In this document: one piece after another, positions 60,852 to 64,000 of the stretch | Layout: each line of letters opens with the position of its first letter | Position numbering within the stretch: the first letter of the stretch is position 1 | Assembly: GCF_004209775.1 (NCBI RefSeq) | Contig: NZ_CP035914.1 | Location: 1,426,001-1,490,000 of the forward strand | Length of the DNA stretch: 64,000 bases | Reading direction: 5' to 3' | From: Synechococcus sp. WH 8101 | GTDB lineage: Bacteria; Cyanobacteriota; Cyanobacteriia; PCC-6307; Cyanobiaceae | Program-made: the position numbers and the translations under genes | Notes under the pieces: generated by a model | Seen by the model: the letters and a program-made list of their open reading frames with translations, nothing else | The model's database searches: none | What the model was told of the DNA's origin: nothing

Positions 60852-63434
60852 TCAGGAACCGAGGCGACTGGTGCGTTCGGACCTCGCTCCCCGCAGGCCG
60901 CCGCGGGTGACCCCGAGCCGGTGGTCGATCCGTTCCTGCCGCCACACAGCCTCAGAAGCAATCCTGCCCTGGAGAGCCTGTCCATACAGCCTGACGCGGC
61001 GCACGCTGGCCTCGGCGTTCTCCTCTAAAAGCTCCAGCCGGAAGTGGCGCAACCCCGCCGCCAGCAGATCGGGCAAAGCCTCCACACCACTCTGGGCTCG
61101 GCCATTGAACAGGGTGTTGCGACACCCCAGGTCGGCCCGCAGCGGATGGTCGACACCACTGCGATCGCGCAGGCTCACCACATGCTGTTCACAGGGGCGA
61201 CCGCAATCGGTGTGGTCGTGCCCCTCGGAGAGGAAGGCACAGAACAAGCAGTGCTCCATGTGAAACAGGGGCATGTGCTGATGCAGGGTCACCTCCAGCT
61301 GGGCCGGATCGACCGCCCTGGCCAGGTCGAGCAACTGGCTCAGGTTCAGGTCATAGCTGGCGGTGAGCCGCTGGAGCCCCCAGTGCTCAAGCATCCAGCG
61401 ATGGCTCAGGGGGTTGGCAATATTCAGGGAGAAGTCGCCGACGCAAGGGGCGAGGGGACTGAGTGTTTCGAGCTGATCGGCATTGCGCACCAGATAACCA
61501 TCGGCTTCAGCGCGAATCAGCGGTTCCAGGCTCCAGCGCTCGTCGGGCCGGGTGATGCGGGCACCGGCCAAACGGATCCCCCCGGGCCAGTGACCACGGC
61601 CGAGCCGCACCGCAGTTTTGAGATCACTGGGGCACTCCAGATCCGCCACCACGCTGGCGATCGGGACGGCATCACCCACCTCGATCAGGGCCTGGAGCTG
61701 CTCAAGGCTGCGCACCAGCACATGCAGAGCCGGCACTTCAATGGCAGCGGAACGCTCCGGTCGCTGCGGCGCGCAGGCCGCCAAAGCCCGCTCGATCGCC
61801 TCGTGATCTTCCGCAGGCCCGGCGGTGGACGCGCTGTGATCCGTGTGATCCACGTCGGCCATCGCCGTCAGCAGGCGTCGTCGCATCCTGTTGAGTTCGG
61901 CGACCGGCAAGAACATCCCCTCCGCCAGGTCGAGCTCCAGAGCCTCCAGCCGCCAGCCCGTACCGCCAAGCCGTCCCAACTGACCCTCGAGTCGCGATCG
62001 ATCCAGCGCCTGAGCCTGGGCGGGCTGGAGGGCCATGGCACTCTCCACCGTGATCGGCCCGGAGGCCAGGGGCGGCACCACCGCCTGGAGCCGAAGCGGC
62101 GCCCCGACCTGACCCGACACCCGCAGCCGCAGCGGCCGCTCCAGGGCTGAGACCTCTAGGGCCGCCTGCCGCTGCCAATGGCTCTGCCACTGGGGATCAT
62201 CGGTGAGCCACACGGTGGCGCCAGGACGCAGGGCACGCACATCGTGTCGTTTCGGCCCGAGGCGCAGACGACAGCGATCCGTTCCCAGACTTTGAATCTC
62301 CATGATCCGCCCCCCGAGCTCCCGAGGCGGCTCCAGGGGATCGGCGTTGACGTCCGCCACCTCCAGCACCAGCCCCTGCCCGGGCCGAAGCGATTCGGAA
62401 CTTCGCAACACCAGCCAGCCCCGCGCTTCCACACGCTCGAGGCGCCCGATCACGGGTCCACGCTTCTTGCTCCAGAGGCCATGGACAAGCCGGCGGTGGT
62501 TCACGCCCTCCAGCCAGCCACTCGAGAGGCCACGGGAAAAGCCCAGCTCCAACTGGCGACGAATGGCTGCAGGGTCGACCGCGAGGCCATCCAGCTGCTG
62601 GCGATAGGCCTGGGTGACGGAGGCCACGTAGGTGGGGTCCTTCAGGCGACCTTCGATCTTGAAACTGGCGATCCCCAGGTCGACCAGCTCCGGGAGCAGC
62701 GCCCAGGCCGAAAGGTCCTGGGGAGAGAGCAGATAGCGCTGCTCCACCAAATCCCGCTGCTCACCATCCACGATCAAGGCGTAGGGCAGGCGACAGGCCT
62801 GGGCGCATTCGCCCCGGTTGGCACTGCGCTGCCCGAGCGCTTCGCTGGTGAGGCACTGCCCCGAGTAGGCCACACACAGGGCACCATGCACGAACACTTC
62901 GAGCGGCATCGGCTGCTGACACTGACCTATCTGCTGACACTGCCGCAGCTGCTGTTGCAGGCGCCGCAGGTCCTTCAGGCTCAGTTCTCTGGCGCACACC
63001 ACCCGCTCACAGCCCGCCGCCGCCGCCTGGGCGACACCGGCAGCGCTGGTGATCGACATCTGGGTGGAGGCATGCAGGGCCAACTCCGGGACGAGTTGAC
63101 GGGCGAGCATGCAGAGGCCCAGGTCCTGCACGATCAAGGCATCCACCCCAGCCCGTGCCGCGGCCAGCAGCAGGCTCGCCGCGGCGGGGAGCTCATCCGT
63201 GAACACGAGCACGTTGAAGGTGAGAAACCCCTTCACGCCCCTGGCATGCAGCCAGGACATGATCTCGGGCAGCTCCTGGAGGCGGAAGTTTTCAGCCCTC
63301 AAGCGAGCATTGAAGGCCTCCACCCCGAAATACACCGCATCAGCGCCCTGGGCCACGGCCGCTTTGAGTGCGGCCCAATCGCCGGCGGGGGCCAGAAGCT
63401 CGGGCAGCGACAGTGCCGATGCGTTCGACGTCAA
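60852..63434 (-). CDS. peptidase U32 family protein (RlhA-like)
   Basis: Large protein of 860 residues. The U32 N-terminal domain begins LPELLAPAGDWAALKAAVAQGADAVYFG and has LEVFVHGALCVAYSGQCL and RSANRGECAQACRLPY, the Cys-containing family signature. C-terminal regions resemble the DUF3656 extension of RlhA (YdcP), which hydroxylates C2501 of 23S rRNA. Another Cys set (CLFCAFLSEG, CGRPCEQHV) near the C-terminus may bind an Fe-S cluster. Some U32 members are collagenases, but rRNA hydroxylation is the better analogy. The TTG start overlaps the upstream VanY stop (TTGA). Confidence 0.88.
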   Translation of the reverse strand: MTSNASALSLPELLAPAGDWAALKAAVAQGADAVYFGVEAFNARLRAENFRLQELPEIMSWLHARGVKGFLTFNVLVFTDELPAAASLLLAAARAGVDALIVQDLGLCMLARQLVPELALHASTQMSITSAAGVAQAAAAGCERVVCARELSLKDLRRLQQQLRQCQQIGQCQQPMPLEVFVHGALCVAYSGQCLTSEALGQRSANRGECAQACRLPYALIVDGEQRDLVEQRYLLSPQDLSAWALLPELVDLGIASFKIEGRLKDPTYVASVTQAYRQQLDGLAVDPAAIRRQLELGFSRGLSSGWLEGVNHRRLVHGLWSKKRGPVIGRLERVEARGWLVLRSSESLRPGQGLVLEVADVNADPLEPPRELGGRIMEIQSLGTDRCRLRLGPKRHDVRALRPGATVWLTDDPQWQSHWQRQAALEVSALERPLRLRVSGQVGAPLRLQAVVPPLASGPITVESAMALQPAQAQALDRSRLEGQLGRLGGTGWRLEALELDLAEGMFLPVAELNRMRRRLLTAMADVDHTDHSASTAGPAEDHEAIERALAACAPQRPERSAAIEVPALHVLVRSLEQLQALIEVGDAVPIASVVADLECPSDLKTAVRLGRGHWPGGIRLAGARITRPDERWSLEPLIRAEADGYLVRNADQLETLSPLAPCVGDFSLNIANPLSHRWMLEHWGLQRLTASYDLNLSQLLDLARAVDPAQLEVTLHQHMPLFHMEHCLFCAFLSEGHDHTDCGRPCEQHVVSLRDRSGVDHPLRADLGCRNTLFNGRAQSGVEALPDLLAAGLRHFRLELLEENAEASVRRVRLYGQALQGRIASEAVWRQERIDHRLGVTRGGLRGARSERTSRLGS

Positions 63435-64000
63435 AGCGTTTGGGCGAGCTGTCGGGCTGGCTCGAAGCGCCGCAGAGCTTCGGCTGACCCCTCAAAACGC
63501 CAGTGCCACGGCTCGTAACTCACCCCCTGAGGGTTCGAGGGTGGGAAGGAGAGCACAAAGTGGTAGCTGGCCGCATGGTCCTGGAGCCAGCGGAAGGCGC
63601 GAGTTGTTTCAAACGACTGGGAGAGGTTGGTGCCGGGCGCATCGCCATCCCCCAGATCCATGGCGAATCCCGTGCTGTGCTCCGAATAGCCCGGGGGGGC
63701 ACTCACCTTGGCCCGCTCTGATGCCGTTTGATTCCGCTCCGATTTCACATCGAAGAAAATCCCCTTCTGGAGGGCATGGGAGCGGTAGCCACTGAGCAAG
63801 CGAAGATCCACGCCATCGGCGGCGGCAGCCTGCTGCAGAGCCCTGAACGCCGAGGCCGCATCAGTATGGAGCTCAATGCCAGGCTCCACCGAGACCAGTT
63901 CCGTCACAGAGGCCTCCGGGTAGGGAAAGTGGCCGAGAAGGCGACCGTCGGTGCTGGGGGTTTCCTCGATCCCTTCCACCACCACAGACGGTGGAGACAA
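63431..64000 (-). CDS. D-alanyl-D-alanine carboxypeptidase, VanY family (partial)
   Basis: The frame is open to the right window edge, so the N-terminus is probably missing; 190 codons are visible. The zinc peptidase motifs are complete: LLSGYRSHALQ, then SEHSTGFAMDLGD (zinc His and Asp) and YEPWHWRFEG (catalytic Glu and zinc His). It would trim D-Ala from peptidoglycan stem peptides in the periplasm. Any signal peptide would be outside the window. Its stop overlaps the U32 start by 4 bp. Confidence 0.9.
   Translation of the reverse strand: MSPPSVVVEGIEETPSTDGRLLGHFPYPEASVTELVSVEPGIELHTDAASAFRALQQAAAADGVDLRLLSGYRSHALQKGIFFDVKSERNQTASERAKVSAPPGYSEHSTGFAMDLGDGDAPGTNLSQSFETTRAFRWLQDHAASYHFVLSFPPSNPQGVSYEPWHWRFEGSAEALRRFEPARQLAQTL

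Noticed and set aside
62178-63518. 446-codon plus-strand frame opposite the U32 peptidase
   Set aside because: Its composition (Gly, His, Gln, Arg) and lack of domains mark it as an antisense shadow of a conserved gene.
1-64000. tRNA, rRNA, CRISPR array, insertion sequence or prophage
   Set aside because: No gap holds a tRNA-like cloverleaf with CCA-side features. No regularly spaced repeats, transposase, integrase or phage genes were seen.
1-64000. HIP1 octamer GCGATCGC as a genome-wide signal
   Set aside because: About ten copies were found by eye (for example near 1566, 16368, 27395 and 36049), a few times the random expectation, but mostly inside codon contexts such as GDR or AIA. This is far below the density of HIP1-rich cyanobacteria.

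Overview
The window is a gene-dense, high-GC chromosomal segment of an alpha-cyanobacterium, most likely a Synechococcus/Cyanobium-type picocyanobacterium. The evidence is the set of cyanobacterium-typical families: DUF3685, DUF3727, DUF427, PAP/fibrillin, CSP41-like epimerase, a PSI-accumulation-factor-like thioredoxin, a cyanobacterial CofE-like protein, and CcsA. Calvin-cycle genes (prk, class II aldolase, GlpX-type F/SBPase, rpe) are also present, and the run glpX-hemA-glgC-gnd-pgl with ilvD and upp nearby fits the order I remember from picocyanobacteria. No species is claimed. I found no tRNA, rRNA, CRISPR array, insertion sequence or prophage gene. No gap between genes exceeds about 200 bp, so there is no 300-base stretch without a gene.

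Layout. 1-2.6 kb: the end of an ATP-dependent DNA ligase coupled to its DEXH helicase. 2.6-9.2 kb: transport and accessory genes (ChrA, alpha/beta hydrolase, DUF427, fibrillin, orphan ABC ATPase, ZIP-like permease, porin). 9.2-11.5 kb: minus-strand group with a small membrane protein, a PPC-glutaredoxin fusion and a GluR0-type K+ channel. 11.6-13.8 kb: PdeM, the phosphoesterase of the ligase/helicase module, coupled to an uncharacterised membrane-anchored protein. 13.8-20 kb: L,D-transpeptidase, a duplicated-domain exported protein, CBS protein, CDP-alcohol phosphatidyltransferase, CSP41-like protein and a tandem FUSC pair. 20-36.6 kb: a long plus-strand series (hisA, fur-like, DUF3685, PSI factor, CofE-like, then GNAT-like-ruvX-DUF3727-yqeG-proB-lpxD-leuB, prk, pilD, accD, an oxidoreductase, fba) ending in a strong hairpin terminator. 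36.6-42.7 kb: peptidoglycan carboxypeptidase, purQ/purS, a second L,D-transpeptidase-like protein, a GPH-type symporter, a CobW GTPase and a pentapeptide protein. 42.8-46.6 kb: upp-like, ilvD and a second GluR-like protein without a K+ filter. 46.6-55.1 kb: minus-strand carbon and tetrapyrrole genes, with rpe divergent. 55.2-64 kb: minus-strand ccsA, lptG-lptB-lptA, DUF309, typA, U32 peptidase and a VanY-type carboxypeptidase cut by the window edge.

Functional themes. (1) Carbon flow: prk, fba, glpX, rpe, gnd, pgl and glgC join Calvin cycle, oxidative pentose phosphate pathway and glycogen synthesis within 25 kb. (2) Envelope: lpxD, Lpt proteins, two L,D-transpeptidase-like proteins, LdcA-like, VanY-like and a porin. 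(3) DNA repair: ligase, helicase and PdeM, split over 9 kb. (4) Ion sensing: two receptor-channel proteins of glutamate-receptor topology. The most unusual points are the GluR-like pair, the PPC-glutaredoxin fusion beside one of them, the gene coupled to PdeM, the proteobacterial-type phosphoribulokinase, the non-canonical uracil phosphoribosyltransferase, and perfect inverted repeats in several divergent intergenic regions.
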